A DNA stretch of 64,000 nt, from positions 229,656 to 293,655 of the forward strand of contig NZ_KI543237.1 in NCBI RefSeq assembly GCF_000496835.1. Direction: 5' to 3'. The stretch comes from Thalassobacillus devorans MSP14. GTDB taxonomy: Bacteria; Bacillota; Bacilli; Bacillales; Halobacillaceae. The notes beneath the pieces are model-generated. The model was not told where the DNA came from and did no database searches. It was given only the letters and a program-made list of their open reading frames with translations. Shown one piece after another: positions 63,223 to 64,000 of the stretch (the stretch's first letter is position 1; each line of letters opens with the position of its first letter). The position numbers were made by a program, and so were the translations under genes.

Positions 63223-63389
63223 GTCTCCACCTCATTACATAAATATCAAACCATTACTCTATTATACTGAAATTGGCGAATGATGTAAAAGTAGATTCTG
63301 CCTCTATGGTCAGTGCCCGGGTTTATTTTCGCAATAATTTACCCATACTTGTGATATTAAGAAAAATCCATGTTGGATGGGGGTTGAGT

Positions 63390-63980
63390 ATGAATAAATT
63401 AAGAGCAATGCTGGCACTATTATCATTTTTGACCGTACTTGCTTCCACAAGTGCGTTACTTTTAATGATGATAAAGATGCCGGAAGACACAACCGATGAT
63501 GATTGGAAAGCGTTAGTACGTTCTGATTATAAACTGGAAGCAAATGAACAAATATCCTGGGACGAACCGATTACTGAAAAACCGATCAGCACCCTTCCTT
63601 ATAGACAGGAAAGCCAGGATCAGGAAGTCACAGTGGAAAATATAAAAAATGATTTTCAACCAAAGCTCAATAAACTGGAAAAACAAGTGAACGTACGGAT
63701 TGATCAGCTAATTGAAAATGCAATAGCAGAATACCAGGAACAAGTGGAAAGCGGAGAACCAGTCTCTTTCGTCCAGCTGTATCAGAAATACACGAGGGCC
63801 GCAGAAGCATTAGAAGAAAAAACGGATGAGGCTTTCCAGGAGATATACAGCGACTATCAGAGTGAATTGAAAACCAATGGGTTCAGCCCGACAGAGGCAG
63901 AGGATTTGAAAAGACAATACGAGGAAACCAAAGAAAGCATCCGAACCAACCTCCTCCGCGAAGTAGCCAGCCGCAGCTGA
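63390..63980 (+). CDS. Membrane-anchored helical protein of unknown function
   Basis: I place the start at ATG 63390 (MNKLRAMLALLSFLTVLAST, a signal anchor), after a G-rich Shine-Dalgarno sequence. The frame is open upstream but without coding features. The 196-residue protein is outside-facing and mostly helical, with coiled-coil character (PKLNKLEKQVNVRIDQLIEN, SDYQSELKTNGFSPTEAEDL). No family was recognised. It diverges from the LCP gene. Confidence 0.65.
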   Translation: MNKLRAMLALLSFLTVLASTSALLLMMIKMPEDTTDDDWKALVRSDYKLEANEQISWDEPITEKPISTLPYRQESQDQEVTVENIKNDFQPKLNKLEKQVNVRIDQLIENAIAEYQEQVESGEPVSFVQLYQKYTRAAEALEEKTDEAFQEIYSDYQSELKTNGFSPTEAEDLKRQYEETKESIRTNLLREVASRS

Positions 63981-64000
63981 AAAAAGACACCCCACTTCCC

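Overview
The window is a typical low-GC Bacillaceae chromosome segment. Gene content and order follow the Bacillus subtilis block from cccB-ftsEX-prfB-secA through the late flagellar genes to comF, degV, degU-degS and yvyE. The mix of features (M23-type FtsEX partner, long HPF, sinI/sinR, Spo0E-like peptide, M6 protease) suggests a spore-forming, motile member of the Halobacillus/Virgibacillus group. The genus is an inference. No rRNA, tRNA, CRISPR array, prophage or transposase gene was seen.

Layout. 1-1.6 kb: tail of a BNR-repeat protein, a single-domain rhodanese and a methyltransferase. 1.6-9.5 kb: a copper/heavy-metal resistance island with two small exported Met/His-rich peptides, a multicopper oxidase, a CPH-motif P-type ATPase with a His-rich N terminus, a SHOCT membrane protein, an OmpR-type two-component pair and a CcdA-like membrane protein. 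10.2-24.6 kb: division and envelope housekeeping genes (minJ, ctpB, M23 hydrolase, ftsX, ftsE, cccB, yitT-like, galU, panF/yhdT, prfB with its programmed frameshift, secA). 25.9-35 kb: hpf and flagellar genes fliT-fliS-fliD, a flaG remnant, an EamA transporter sitting where hag is expected, csrA, fliW, the YviE-like protein, flgL, flgK, flgN and flgM. 35.3-41.2 kb: comFC, comFA, degV, degU, degS, yvyE. 42-46.9 kb: an LCP ligase, an amino acid permease and a sin locus (a SinR-like repressor with a SinR-type operator, an IDEAL-domain protein, sinR and an unannotated sinI) preceded by what looks like a cyclic-di-GMP-I riboswitch. 47-58 kb: sugar metabolism (phosphoglucomutase, manA, ppaC, GH13 glucosidase, and the sucrose operon scrR-scrA-scrB-scrK with three palindromic operators). 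58-64 kb: small unknown proteins, a Spo0E-like peptide, an M6 metalloprotease, a second LCP protein and an unknown membrane-anchored protein.

The two strongest leads are these. (1) A composite repeat is present at three places (about 9.7, 25.2 and 41.3 kb). Each copy consists of two inverted, structured units inside shared inverted termini. The two ends of each copy are distinguishable, so copies have an orientation. Closing stems differ between units yet still pair, which is compensatory change, and two units carry the same roughly 56-bp nested insert flanked by AGGA. (2) The GEMM-I-like leader sits directly upstream of sinI-sinR, which would link c-di-GMP to the biofilm/motility switch. A third lead is a rearranged hag/flaG junction, where a sigma-D promoter is joined to the last 42 codons of flaG.
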